In this document: in pieces, positions 1 to 10,351 of the stretch | How positions within the stretch are numbered: the stretch's first letter is position 1 | How the letters are laid out: each line of letters opens with the position of its first letter | Origin: Phenylobacterium sp. | GTDB taxonomy: Bacteria; Pseudomonadota; Alphaproteobacteria; Caulobacterales; Caulobacteraceae | Assembly: GCF_030679875.1 (NCBI RefSeq) | Contig: NZ_JAUXSP010000011.1 | Coordinates: forward strand, 20,836 to 84,835 | Length of the DNA: 64,000 nucleotides | Direction: 5' to 3' | Notes under the pieces: model-generated | Told to the model about the DNA's origin: nothing | Database searches by the model: none | Seen by the model: only the letters and a program-made list of their open reading frames with translations | Program-made: the position numbers and the translations under genes

Positions 1-609
1 CTGGATCATGTAGCTGTCGCGCGAATCCTTCGCGTAAGCATCTTCAACCAGCCTGACCATCGGCAGGTTTCGGTAACCTGGCCCAGCATGCAGTTGGTTG
101 GGAACAGGATTGTATACACCGATCCGCCGAACGAGGCGACGAAGCTTCTCGCCCTCGGTGTTGTCCACCACCACAAGCCCGCGGTCATTTTGGTGGCCGC
201 CGGGGAAGTTCCCGTACCCAATAGTGTTTTCGAAGCGCTGGAACAACGTCTTCCATGCGTTCTCGAACACGTCATAATTGGCGGGCTTCCCAGCCTTCCG
301 CACGACAACATTAGTGATCGAGATGTAATCAAGCTTCGCAAGCTCATCGAGCTGGTTGCGTAGGATTGCGAGCCGTTGGTTTTTCTTTATGCCCTCGACA
401 GGTGGGCTCCGGATGTACTCTGACGAATGGATCTCGGTCCGCAGCGGAAGGCCATAGACGTTCTTCAGCGTCTTCCGGAATGCGACCAAATGATTGAGCA
501 AATCCCGCCACCGGCTTTCATGGACGGTGATGCCGGACAGAGCAAAATGCGTTGTGGGTGAGTTCTCAAGCCCACTGTCGCCGCTTTCGTCTACGTACAT
601 TATATACAT
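1..609 (-). CDS. DUF3800 family protein, truncated by the window edge
   Basis: The minus strand reads open from an ATG at 609 to position 1, giving 203 residues with no stop before the edge, so the C-terminus lies outside the window. The N-terminus MYIMYVDESGDSG carries the YxDESGD signature of DUF3800, a family predicted to have an RNase H-like fold and often found in mobile or defence-associated regions. A later RTEIHSSE stretch (about residue 60) fits the next acidic/His motif of the family. A second in-frame ATG lies at 600, just before the motif, and no strong Shine-Dalgarno decides between them. Base composition is visibly lower in GC than in the core genes to the right. The biochemical role of the family is not established, so only family membership is claimed. 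Confidence 0.75.
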   Translation of the reverse strand, partial: MYIMYVDESGDSGLENSPTTHFALSGITVHESRWRDLLNHLVAFRKTLKNVYGLPLRTEIHSSEYIRSPPVEGIKKNQRLAILRNQLDELAKLDYISITNVVVRKAGKPANYDVFENAWKTLFQRFENTIGYGNFPGGHQNDRGLVVVDNTEGEKLRRLVRRIGVYNPVPNQLHAGPGYRNLPMVRLVEDAYAKDSRDSYMIQ

Positions 610-799
610 GGTGTTTTGGTATCATGCGGAGATGATGCCAATCAACGGTGAAGCTTGGGTGCGCGATTCTGACCAAGACAATCGCAATCCGACAAGTTTA
701 AAAACCTCGCCCTGGAACTGGAATGCGACGAGGGCGGTGCCGCATCGAAGAGACGGTGAGGAAGGTGGCGAGGAAGCCGCTCAAGCCTGAGCCTAGCGA

Positions 800-1498
800 T
801 TAGCTGGGGCTGAGCTCGCACCGCTCAAGCCTCGCCCAAAGCATGTTGATATCTGCTATCTGACCAATAAAGTCGATAGAATCCCCAACCTGCAAGTGGT
901 CGAGCCGGCGGTGCCAGTCGTCAGAGAAGACAAGCGGAAGACTTGAATTTATTGTCTCCGAAAACTTGCCGTCATGAAAAATGTAGACGGTAACCCCACC
1001 TCCTGGCCTTTCACTCATGTCTGCAAACCTACCGACCCGCCTTACCCACTTGCCGAGGTAAGGCGTAATTATCGCCTTTGCTTGAGCCGTCGTTCTGCCT
1101 CGATAGAATTCGCTTAGCCCCTCAGGCTTAAAGCCCTCCGGAAGAAAAATGCGCTCTCCTTCCGGGGATGTTTCCACCGGGGCCGGGCCGCTAATCTGGG
1201 ATTCCGAAGAAGTCCTCGGGCCGGTGCCGTTGTGAACGACAGCCGCCTCACTAAAATCCATCGTCGAGGCCGATCCAACGGCGGCACGCGCTTCGGCATG
1301 TTGGTGAAATCGGTAGAGCATCAGGAATACGCCGAAAAAGAATGTCGCCGCCCCGGCCGCCTGAACCTGCCAAGCGTCAAGTCCCGCCGTCCAAACCTCA
1401 TAAGCTTGGCTGACGTAGCCGTGGATTACGACGAGCCCGCCAATGGCCATCACAATGGACGAGACCAAGTGCGCGCGGAGAAAGCCCCAAAACCCCAT
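800..1498 (-). CDS. membrane-anchored protein of unknown function
   Basis: The 232-residue protein has two likely transmembrane helices near the N-terminus (about residues 10-30 and 45-63), a low-complexity Ser/Pro-rich stretch, then a soluble domain from about residue 115 to the end. The soluble part has alternating beta-like segments (VGDSIDFIGQIADI followed by a CEL ending) that recall OB-fold domains of many uncharacterised membrane-tethered proteins, but I do not recognise a named family. The start is an ATG at 1498. It lies between the DUF3800 fragment and the ccm cluster on the same strand, with 190 and about 150 bases of spacer, and shares the lower GC content of the fragment. An accessory origin is inferred, not shown. 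Confidence 0.6.
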   Translation of the reverse strand: MGFWGFLRAHLVSSIVMAIGGLVVIHGYVSQAYEVWTAGLDAWQVQAAGAATFFFGVFLMLYRFHQHAEARAAVGSASTMDFSEAAVVHNGTGPRTSSESQISGPAPVETSPEGERIFLPEGFKPEGLSEFYRGRTTAQAKAIITPYLGKWVRRVGRFADMSERPGGGVTVYIFHDGKFSETINSSLPLVFSDDWHRRLDHLQVGDSIDFIGQIADINMLWARLERCELSPS

Positions 1499-1651
1499 AA
1501 CCTCAGCATATCAGCGAGGCTCCGAGAGTCGAGAGTTTGCAAAGTATATAATCGCCAATCCTAGACTAGGAAAACGACCATATAGCTCGTCAACTTTTGA
1601 TGGCCTCACAGCCTCGCGGTCTATTGAGCCGAGGTCTAGAGTTCAGAAGCG

Positions 1652-2167
1652 CTACTCCCGCTTCCCCCACAACGCCGCCGCATCCTCCGCGCTCAACGGT
1701 CCGGCGTGCTTGGCGAGGATCGTTCCATCGGCGCCGACCAGGTAGGTCTCGGGCACGCCGGTGACGCCGAACTCGACGCCGGCGCGGCCGTCGCGGTCCA
1801 CGAGGTGGATCGAGAAGGGGTCGCCGAGGCGGGCGAGGAAGGCCTCGGTGTTGGGCGGGGCGTCCTTGTAGGCGACGCCGATGATCGGCACGCCCGCGGC
1901 GGCCAGATCCACCAGCACCGGATGCTCCACCTCGCAAGGCGGGCACCAGGAGGCGAAGAAGTTGACCAGGGCCGGCTGGCCGTTCAGCGCCTCCGCCAGC
2001 GCCACGGGGCGGCCGTCCTCCAGATTGGGCAGGCTGAGGGCCGGGACCGGCTTGCCGACCATGGCCTGGGGCTGGACCTGGGGGTCGCGGTTCAGGGAGA
2101 AGAGGCCAAACAGCAGGGCGAGCGCGATGAGCACCGCCAGGGGGGCGAGCGCCAGCCAGCGGTTCAT
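1652..2167 (-). CDS. ccmG: thiol:disulfide interchange protein CcmG/DsbE
   Basis: This periplasmic membrane-anchored thioredoxin reduces the haem-binding CXXCH cysteines of apocytochrome c during type I (Ccm) maturation. The 171-residue protein has an N-terminal membrane anchor (residues 5-25), a thioredoxin-like domain with the active site WCPPC (C75, C78), and a cis-proline in GVTGVPETYL (P139), all standard for the family. The ATG at 2167 overlaps the stop of ccmD by four bases (ATGA), so it is the last gene of the ccmA-B-(spy)-C-D-G string and is probably translationally coupled. ccmE, ccmF and ccmH are not in the window. Confidence 0.95.
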   Translation of the reverse strand: MNRWLALAPLAVLIALALLFGLFSLNRDPQVQPQAMVGKPVPALSLPNLEDGRPVALAEALNGQPALVNFFASWCPPCEVEHPVLVDLAAAGVPIIGVAYKDAPPNTEAFLARLGDPFSIHLVDRDGRAGVEFGVTGVPETYLVGADGTILAKHAGPLSAEDAAALWGKRE

Positions 2168-2382
2168 GGGGCGATGTCCTTGCCAAGATCCTGGGCGGGC
2201 GGGCGGCGGGCGGCCTCGGCGCCTTCAGCCGTCTTCCGCAGGGTCTCGGTGCGGGCCCGCCAGTGACGGGCATGGGCCAGGGCGCCGGCGATCATGCCGA
2301 TGAAGACGAGCGCCGTGATGGCGAAGGCTGGCCACACATAGGCGCCATAGGGGCTGGCGTCGAAATCGAGCATGGCGAACAT
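2164..2382 (-). CDS. ccmD: haem exporter protein CcmD
   Basis: CcmD is a small membrane protein that helps release holo-CcmE from the CcmABC haem-handling complex. The 72-residue product has one hydrophobic helix (about residues 14-36), then a basic, charged cytoplasmic tail (HARHWRARTETLRK), the expected layout. The ATG at 2382 lies two bases after the ccmC stop and matches homologue length; a longer reading in the same frame to about 2580 lies inside ccmC and is not credible. The tail runs on to AQDLGKDIAP and is a little longer than the usual 50-60 residues. Confidence 0.85.
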   Translation of the reverse strand: MFAMLDFDASPYGAYVWPAFAITALVFIGMIAGALAHARHWRARTETLRKTAEGAEAARRPPAQDLGKDIAP

Positions 2383-2384
2383 GG

Positions 2385-3113
2385 TCAGGCCCTCGCCGCG
2401 CGCAGGGCGAGCGCCTCGGCCCGGCGGCGCCACACCTCGCCGCGGATGCGCACCAGCCACAGGGATCCGAAGGCCGACATATAGGCCAGGGCCATCAGCA
2501 GCAGGGGGTAGAGGAAGACGTCGGCCACGGTGGGGCCATCGGCCCGGAACACCGAGGCGCCCTGGTGCAGGCTGTTCCACCAGTCGACCGAGAACTTGAC
2601 GATGGGCAGGTTGACCACGCCCACCAGGGCCAGAATCGCCCCGGCCCTTGCGGCCTTGGCCTCGTCATCCAGGGCCGCACGCAGGGCCATATAGGCGACG
2701 TAGAACAGGAACAGCACCAGCACCGAGGTCATGCGCGCGTCCCACACCCACCAGGCGCCCCACATGGGCCGGCCCCAGAGGGATCCGGTGATCAGGGCCA
2801 GCGCGGTGAAGGCCGCGCCCAGCGGGGCTGCGGCCTGGGCTGCGGCGTCGGCCAGGGCGTGGCGGAAGACCAGAGACAGGAAGCTGGCGACGCCCAGGCA
2901 GGCATAGACGAACATGCTCATCCATGCGGCCGGCACATGGATGAACATGATCCGCACCGTGTCGCCCTGCTGGTAGTCCTCGGGCGCGGCGAAGCCGAGC
3001 CAGAGGCCGGCCAGGGCCAGGCCGACGGCCAGCGCGCCGAACATCGGCGCGGCCCAGCGCGAAAACGCCATGAACCGTTCGGGATTGGACAGGAAGGCCG
3101 GGGCGGGGATCAT
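2385..3113 (-). CDS. ccmC: haem ABC transporter permease CcmC
   Basis: CcmC is the integral membrane protein that loads haem on CcmE in the periplasm. The 242-residue protein has six predicted membrane helices and the family signature WGAWWVWDAR (residues 118-127), the tryptophan-rich periplasmic loop that holds haem. The two conserved flanking histidines are visible in IHVP (H59) and LHQGAS (H183). Its ATG at 3113 is 122 bases downstream of the Spy-like gene, and this gap holds one intergenic palindrome, so the ccm operon is interrupted just upstream of ccmC. ccmD follows after two bases. Confidence 0.95.
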   Translation of the reverse strand: MIPAPAFLSNPERFMAFSRWAAPMFGALAVGLALAGLWLGFAAPEDYQQGDTVRIMFIHVPAAWMSMFVYACLGVASFLSLVFRHALADAAAQAAAPLGAAFTALALITGSLWGRPMWGAWWVWDARMTSVLVLFLFYVAYMALRAALDDEAKAARAGAILALVGVVNLPIVKFSVDWWNSLHQGASVFRADGPTVADVFLYPLLLMALAYMSAFGSLWLVRIRGEVWRRRAEALALRAARA

Positions 3114-3183
3114 GCCCGCGCAATTAGCCCTTTGAGCCCGCGCCCCGCAAGGCGCTGCGACGTTTCGGCTGGACCCAGGCCGC

Positions 3184-3214
3184 CGTCACCCTGGGCGCAG
3201 GGCCTAGGGTGACG
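3184..3214. repeat. intergenic palindromic repeat (copy 1)
   Basis: An imperfect inverted repeat with outer arms CGTCACCCT and AGGGTGACG lies between ccmC and the Spy-like gene. The same outer arms occur in intergenic copies near 16.7, 39.05, 46.3 and 63.9 kb, so this is a short member of a dispersed palindrome family. Confidence 0.7.
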
Positions 3215-3235
3215 TTGGAGAGGGCTGGCCCTGGC

Positions 3236-3760
3236 TTAGCGGCCGCCGGGACCGCCGTGGCTCATGCCCCCGTGGCCCATGCCGCGATGGCCGCCCATGG
3301 ACTTGCCGCCCATGCCCCGGCCGGCCGGACGCAGGGCGTCGAAGGCCTTTTGCTGGGCCGGCGTCAGCTGGGCGTAGAAGCGCTTGGTGGCCTCAGCCCG
3401 GGTGGCGAAGGCCCGCTGGCGCTCCGCCATATGGGCGGCCATGGCGTCCAGGCGCTGGGGGGTGGTCATGTCGCGCATGGCGCCACGATCGCCGCGACGG
3501 TCGGGACGCTCACCGGCCTTGGGCCCGATGGCGCTGACATAGGTGTTGAGCGCGGCCTCCTGCTGGCTGGTCAGCTGCAGGGTGGTGCGCAGGCGCTCGG
3601 CCATGTGGGTGCGCATCTGTTCCGGGCTCGGGCGCTCGCGGGCTTCCATACCGGGGCGCTGACCCTGGCCGGGCGCGGGCGGCTGTTGAGCGAAGCTGGT
3701 GGTGGCGAAGGCCAGGCTGGCCAGGGCGCCGCCGATGGCGATGGTCTTGAAGGTCTTCAT
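3236..3760 (-). CDS. Spy/CpxP-like LTxxQ-motif periplasmic protein
   Basis: The 174-residue protein has a clear signal peptide (cleavage after TTSFA, about residue 24) and two LTxxQ motifs, LTSQQ (63-67) and LTPAQ (132-136), the signature of the Spy/CpxP family of periplasmic chaperone-like or metal-responsive proteins. The last 27 residues are unusual: a Gly/Met/His-rich tail with M150, M155, M161 and M166 and H158, H163 and H168, which could bind a soft metal or haem. The gene sits between ccmB and ccmC on the same strand, 96 bases after the ccmB stop. Family membership is well supported; a role in metal or haem handling with Ccm is inference from tail composition and location. Confidence 0.85.
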   Translation of the reverse strand: MKTFKTIAIGGALASLAFATTSFAQQPPAPGQGQRPGMEARERPSPEQMRTHMAERLRTTLQLTSQQEAALNTYVSAIGPKAGERPDRRGDRGAMRDMTTPQRLDAMAAHMAERQRAFATRAEATKRFYAQLTPAQQKAFDALRPAGRGMGGKSMGGHRGMGHGGMSHGGPGGR

Positions 3761-3856
3761 TTCATGGTCTCCAGTCGTGCCCCTCTGAAGACTTCCACGC
3801 AGGTCGACCGCTGTTCCGTCGCAGATTCTTTGCGGCGCTCAGAACTGGGGCGGCGC

Positions 3857-4522
3857 TCAGGACAGGGCGTTGCGGCAGGCCGCGGCCATGGCGATGGGGC
3901 CGAGCGCCACGGCGGCGGCGCCATAGGCGCCCAGCAGGGCGAACCCGGCCTTCCACGGCAGGCCAGCCTCAAGGCTGGCCAGGGCGCCGCCGCCAAAGAT
4001 CACCGGCGGTACAAACAGCGGCAGGACGATCACGGCGGTCAGCAGCCCGCCGCGCCGGGCGCCCAGGCTGAGGGCCGCGCCGATCCCGCCCATGAAGGAA
4101 AAGGCCAGGCCCCCTAAGAGCGCGCAGGCGATCACCAGCCCGCTGAGCTGTGGCGAGGCGCCGAGCGCGATGGCCGCCACCGGGGCCGCACAGGCCAGGG
4201 GCAGACCGGTGGCCAGCCATTGGGCCAGGCATTTGACCGCGCAGATGATCTCCAGGGGAACGGGCGACAGGGTCAGGAGGTCCAGCGCCCCGTCCTCATA
4301 GTCCCGCTCGAACAGGCGATCGAGGGACAGGAGCGCGGCCAGGGCCAGGGCCACCCAGGCTGCGCCGGGCGCGATCGCCGCCAGCCGTTCGGGCTCCGAG
4401 CCCACCGCCAGGGGGAGCAGGGTGGCGACCCCGGCATAGAAACCCACGGCCACCATGGGCCCGCCGCCCTTGCCCCAGGCGAGCGCCGTCTCCCGGGCCA
4501 GCAGGACTGAAACCGCGCTCAT
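3857..4522 (-). CDS. ccmB: haem exporter permease CcmB
   Basis: CcmB is the membrane subunit that works with the ATPase CcmA in the CcmABCD complex, which releases haem-loaded CcmE. The 221-residue protein is strongly hydrophobic with about six membrane helices and carries the family's [11 protein letters not shown] segment near residue 70. I chose the ATG at 4522, which overlaps the ccmA stop by four bases; the same frame stays open further upstream but that stretch lies inside ccmA. After the stop, the 11-mer CTGAGCGCCGC (minus strand) appears twice in the short spacer before the Spy-like gene. Confidence 0.92.
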   Translation of the reverse strand: MSAVSVLLARETALAWGKGGGPMVAVGFYAGVATLLPLAVGSEPERLAAIAPGAAWVALALAALLSLDRLFERDYEDGALDLLTLSPVPLEIICAVKCLAQWLATGLPLACAAPVAAIALGASPQLSGLVIACALLGGLAFSFMGGIGAALSLGARRGGLLTAVIVLPLFVPPVIFGGGALASLEAGLPWKAGFALLGAYGAAAVALGPIAMAAACRNALS

Positions 4523-5118
4523 CGGCCGATCTCCACCGTGCGGGCGGCCAGGGGCAGGGGATCGTGAACCGCCGCCAGGATCATGCCGCCAGTGGCCAGA
4601 TGCTCCCCCATGATCTCTCCGAACCTCGTCCGCCATTCAGCGTCGAGCGGGCTGAGGGGCTCGTCCAGCAGCCACAGGGGCCGGGGCGCGGCCAGCAGGC
4701 GGGCCAGGGCCAGGCGCCGACGCTGGCCGGCCGAAAGCCGTCGCACCTCAAGCTCCAGCAGGGGCAGGAGCTCCAGGCGGGCGGCCGCAGCCTCGACCGC
4801 GCTGTCGGCCCCGCCGGCGAAACCGGTCCAGAAGGACAGTTCGTCGCGGGCCGTGCGCGAAGACTTCAGCCCGTCCAGATGACCGAGCAGATGCATGGCT
4901 TCGCGAGCCTCGGTGGGGTCAATGTCGCCAAAGGCGATCACCCCCTCATCGGGGGCGATCAGGCCCGCTATGGCCCTCAAAAGACTGGTCTTTCCCGCGC
5001 CGTTGCGACCCGTGAGAGCGACCGCCTCCCCCGCTCCCAACCTGAGAATAAGTCGCGAAAACAACTGACGGCCCCCCCGGGACAGGGCCAGCGACTGGAT
5101 TGAAACCTCTGAGATCAC
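4519..5118 (-). CDS. ccmA: haem export ATP-binding protein CcmA
   Basis: CcmA is the cytoplasmic ABC ATPase whose hydrolysis frees holo-CcmE from CcmC/CcmD. The 199-residue protein shows Walker [10 protein letters not shown] (37-45), the ABC signature LSAGQ (128-132) and Walker B LWLLDEP (148-154), with the H-loop histidine in AVHDPL. Length fits the family. The start is GTG at 5118 and the gene leads the ccm string; ccmB follows with a four-base overlap. It is divergent from acnA, leaving a 211-base shared upstream region. Confidence 0.95.
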   Translation of the reverse strand: MISEVSIQSLALSRGGRQLFSRLILRLGAGEAVALTGRNGAGKTSLLRAIAGLIAPDEGVIAFGDIDPTEAREAMHLLGHLDGLKSSRTARDELSFWTGFAGGADSAVEAAAARLELLPLLELEVRRLSAGQRRRLALARLLAAPRPLWLLDEPLSPLDAEWRTRFGEIMGEHLATGGMILAAVHDPLPLAARTVEIGR

Positions 5119-5267
5119 GGGCGGGGCGCCAAAAACACTAGATCAGGACCCAAATTGTCCTCACGCCTCGCATGGACGAGTCCCGCGGCCGGGTCTATGA
5201 CAGCCGCGGCCGTCGCCACCCGAGGGGGCGTACGCGGCGCGGGGTCGGACGCTGTGTGTCCGTCTCT

Positions 5268-5297
5268 TTGAGCGCGCGATCCCGGGGGCGGTAGATG
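5268..5297 (+). promoter_or_regulatory. candidate sigma70-type promoter for acnA
   Basis: TTGAGC (5268-5273) and TAGATG (5292-5297) are separated by 18 bases and would start transcription about 25 bases before the acnA ATG. Both boxes deviate from consensus, so this is only a plausible reading of the divergent ccmA/acnA region. Confidence 0.3.
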
Positions 5298-5329
5298 AAC
5301 GGCCTTGAACAGAGAGAGGATCCTTTAGG

Positions 5330-8020
<2,691 letters not shown>

Positions 8021-8046
8021 GACTGATCGCACGGACGGCAAGAGGA

Positions 8047-8084
8047 GGGGGTCGCGGGTCGCCGCGGCCCCCTTCGCCGTTTTA
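8047..8084 (+). terminator. rho-independent terminator after acnA
   Basis: An 11-bp stem (8047-8057 with 8062-8072, one G:U pair) closes a four-base loop GTCG and is followed after a few bases by GTTTTA. It lies directly downstream of the acnA stop codon. Confidence 0.8.
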
Positions 8085-8182
8085 TGAGGGACTGCTTTTT
8101 TGAGACGTCGAACCCAATGTCGACCTCTGCTCACACCTTGTTGAAACGCGCTGGCGCGACAACTCGGCTTTATTGCCCGCCC

Positions 8183-8911
8183 ATGATCAGAGCCCTGCTC
8201 GCTAGCCTGTGTCTCCTGGCGGTTCCCGCTGTCGCCGCCGCGGCCAAGCCCCCCGTGGTGGTGGAGTTCTATACCGCCCAGGGCTGTGCGGCCTGCGCGG
8301 AGGCGAACACCTTCGTCAACGGCCTGGCCGACCGGCCAGGGGTCGTGGCCCTGACCTTCGCCGTCGATTACTGGGACTATCTGGGCTGGGAAGACACCTT
8401 CGCCCTGCCGGAGTTCGCCGAGCGGCAGAAGGCCTATCTGGCGCCCCTGTCCCTGCGCGAGCCCTACACCCCTCAGCTGGTGATCAATGGGGCCAGCGAA
8501 GTCTCCGCCGTCGAGCCTGAAAAGGTCGAGACCCTGCTGGACGCCGCCGCCCGCAGCCAGGCGCCGGCGCCGGACATCCAGTTCATCGGCCCGCGCCGGG
8601 TGGACGTCGGCTCTGGACCTGTCCCCAGGGGCGGGGCCGAGGTCTGGCTGATCCGCTATGATCCGAAGCCGCAGGAAGTGGTGGTGCGCAGGGGGGAAAA
8701 CCGCGGCCAGACCCTGGAGCAACGCAATGTTGTCCGGGAGATCGTTCGCCTGGGCCAATGGCGGGGTCGCCCCACCGCCTATGCAGCGCCCGAAGCCAAG
8801 GAAGAGGGCCTTGAGACCCTGCTGATCGTCCAGACTCCGGAAGGTGGGCGCATCCTGGCGGCCAAACCCAAGACGACGCAGCTCGCCAAGCCTCAGACCG
8901 CATCGCGCTAG
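8183..8911 (+). CDS. DUF1223 secreted thioredoxin-like protein
   Basis: The 242-residue protein opens with a signal peptide (MIRALLASLCLLAVPAVAAA) and continues as a DUF1223 domain with the segment VVEFYTAQGCAACAEA, whose CAAC (C35, C38) sits where thioredoxin-like folds place the redox pair. DUF1223 proteins are small secreted or membrane-anchored proteins of unproven function. I prefer the ATG at 8183 because it starts exactly at the signal peptide; the frame is open about 100 bases further upstream without a signal-like sequence. A role in envelope thiol chemistry is a guess from the CxxC motif. Confidence 0.85.
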   Translation: MIRALLASLCLLAVPAVAAAAKPPVVVEFYTAQGCAACAEANTFVNGLADRPGVVALTFAVDYWDYLGWEDTFALPEFAERQKAYLAPLSLREPYTPQLVINGASEVSAVEPEKVETLLDAAARSQAPAPDIQFIGPRRVDVGSGPVPRGGAEVWLIRYDPKPQEVVVRRGENRGQTLEQRNVVREIVRLGQWRGRPTAYAAPEAKEEGLETLLIVQTPEGGRILAAKPKTTQLAKPQTASR

Positions 8912-8969
8912 ATCTTCCGCACAGCGATAGATCGCGCCTGGGCCGGCCGGCTGGCTGGCGCCCAGGCGC

Positions 8970-9010
8970 AAAAAAGCCCGTGCGGGGGAGGGGGGCTACT
9001 CCGCACGGGC
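8970..9010 (-). terminator. strong terminator hairpin, U-run on the minus strand
   Basis: A perfect 10-bp stem pairs GCCCGTGCGG (8976-8985) with CCGCACGGGC (9001-9010). Six A residues lie immediately left of it, so the minus-strand transcript would have the stem followed by six U, the ideal intrinsic terminator. On the plus strand only CTTCTT follows, so it could also stop readthrough from the DUF1223 gene, though less well. No annotated minus-strand gene ends here. Confidence 0.7.
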
Positions 9011-9246
9011 CTTCTTAGGGGAAGGGGATAGACGCCGGCTGATCGAGCTCCCGGGTCCCAGGGGGGCTGGGGGGGCTGTTCAGGGTCCGGAACCGCGAGG
9101 TGTCCCGATCAACCGACAATGCATTTATTGTCGACCAAACAGGCGGGGTCGGGACCGAAATAAGGTCTTTTCACGGCGTGAGGCTTTTCGCCCGCCGTGC
9201 GATGGCGGCTCGATTTTAGCCCGATATTGAGTCACCCTCGGCTGCA
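9011..9246. other. intergenic region with a palindrome, no coding gene seen
   Basis: Together with the hairpin on its left, this is the longest gap in the 5-13 kb part (335 bases between 8911 and 9247). It contains the palindrome CGACAAT-GCATTT-ATTGTCG (9114-9133) and a GAGTC (GANTC) site about 13 bases before the DUF2794 start. On the minus strand TAAAAT near 9215-9220 could be a -10 box but no -35 accompanies it. It may hold the DUF2794 promoter and possibly a minus-strand small RNA ending at 8970. Confidence 0.4.
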
Positions 9247-9597
9247 ATGGCTACTGATCCGTCCGCCAATGATTCCGCCGCCAGCGGCCGCAGGGCTGGT
9301 CCGGTCTTCTTTCATCGCCAGGAATTCCAGCGGCTGCTGAACCTCTATGGCCGGATGGTCGCGGCTGGCGAGTGGCGGGACTATTCCATCGAGCCAGGGA
9401 CCGAGGCCTGCGCCTTTTCGGTCTTCCGCCGCGCCGCAGAGGCGCCCCTCTACCGGATCGAGAAGCGGCCGTCCCTGGCGCGGCGCCAGGGCGCCTGGGC
9501 GGTGATCGGCCACGGGGGCATGGTCCTGCGCCGGGGCCACGAGCTGGAACAGGTGCTCAGGTTTTTCGACAAGGGGCGCTTCAAAGTCATCGACTGA
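9247..9597 (+). CDS. DUF2794 family protein
   Basis: The 116-residue protein carries the conserved alphaproteobacterial DUF2794 core: VFFHRQEFQRLLNLYGRMVA, then GEWRDYSIE, FSVFRRAAEAPLYRIEKRP, and a C-terminal RGHELEQVLRFFDK. The function is unknown; the family is small, cytoplasmic and almost confined to Alphaproteobacteria. The ATG at 9247 gives a 20-residue variable leader before the conserved part. It converges with the DUF465 gene, with a small hairpin (9596-9611) spanning its stop codon. Confidence 0.85.
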   Translation: MATDPSANDSAASGRRAGPVFFHRQEFQRLLNLYGRMVAAGEWRDYSIEPGTEACAFSVFRRAAEAPLYRIEKRPSLARRQGAWAVIGHGGMVLRRGHELEQVLRFFDKGRFKVID

Positions 9598-9624
9598 CGC
9601 CTCAAGGCGTCCCAGGGGATGATC

Positions 9625-9840
9625 TCAGGCGATGATGTCCGGGGTGATCTGATCTTCCAGGGCGGCGATCTCGTCCTTCAGGACCAGCTTTCGGCGCTTG
9701 AAACGCCCAAGAACCCCAAGGCTCGGGGTCGGCATGGCGCTGATCGCGTGGACGGCGACGTCCAGATCGGCGTGTTCCTGCCGGGCCGCAGCCAGTCGCT
9801 CGCGCAGCTGCGCCTCCGGATCGGGCCCCAGATCGTTCAT
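9625..9840 (-). CDS. DUF465 (YdcH-like) small protein
   Basis: This 71-residue charged protein ends with the DUF465 pattern FKRRKLVLKDEIAALEDQI, a helical hairpin with the K-x-L-K-D-E-I signature. DUF465/YdcH proteins are small helical cytoplasmic proteins without known function and are common in several copies in Alphaproteobacteria; a second one lies at 11105. It is the last gene of a minus-strand run after ubiX and the TIGR02444 gene, 37 bases downstream of the latter. Confidence 0.8.
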   Translation of the reverse strand: MNDLGPDPEAQLRERLAAARQEHADLDVAVHAISAMPTPSLGVLGRFKRRKLVLKDEIAALEDQITPDIIA

Positions 9841-9877
9841 GCCCCCCCCGCCATGGCGTTGTGTCTTCGCCTCATCA

Positions 9878-10348
9878 TCATCCTGGTTTGCCAGGATCGG
9901 GTAAAGACCCGCTTAGGGCTGCGGACAATTTGGTGAGGGCTGTGACGTCCGCCGGCCTGCCCCAGGCGGCCACGGCGGCGGTGAGCGCCGCGTCAAGACC
10001 GGCGCCTCCTGGCCCGCCGCAGGCCGACAGAGCCACCAGAAGCAGCCGTTCCGACTCAAGTTCTGCCGTCTTCACCTGGACCCGCAAGGCTTCCCGCGCG
10101 CCGGCCTCGACGCCGGGCAGGTCTGTCTTCAGGCCCCGGCGGGCCGAACGCAGGGGCAGGATGGCGCTGGCCTCCCAGGCCCTGGCCAGATCAGCGGCCT
10201 CTGCGATTACCCCAGGCTCGAGGGGCCGTGCGAAGGCCGCCCACAGCAGCAGGGGCACGCATTGCCCATGGTCATCCTGCAGGGCCAGAGCCGCCTCGGC
10301 GACGCCTGGACGCCCATAGGCCGCCACAGCCCAGGACCAGAGGTCCAC
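9878..10348 (-). CDS. TIGR02444 / DUF2390 family protein
   Basis: The 156-residue protein begins LWSWAVAAYGRPGVAEAALALQ and continues with a long helical section containing LPLRSARRGLK, a layout I recognise as TIGR02444 (DUF2390), a family of unknown function in Alpha- and Gammaproteobacteria. The start is GTG at 10348, three bases after the ubiX stop, which implies co-transcription with ubiX. The conserved first Trp residues sit right at this start, which supports it. No catalytic motif is visible. Confidence 0.75.
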   Translation of the reverse strand: MDLWSWAVAAYGRPGVAEAALALQDDHGQCVPLLLWAAFARPLEPGVIAEAADLARAWEASAILPLRSARRGLKTDLPGVEAGAREALRVQVKTAELESERLLLVALSACGGPGGAGLDAALTAAVAAWGRPADVTALTKLSAALSGSLPDPGKPG

Positions 10349-10351
10349 GAT

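Noticed and set aside
494..790. Plus-strand frame of 98 codons near the left edge
   Set aside because: The first part is antisense to the DUF3800 gene and the remainder has no conserved feature or ribosome site.
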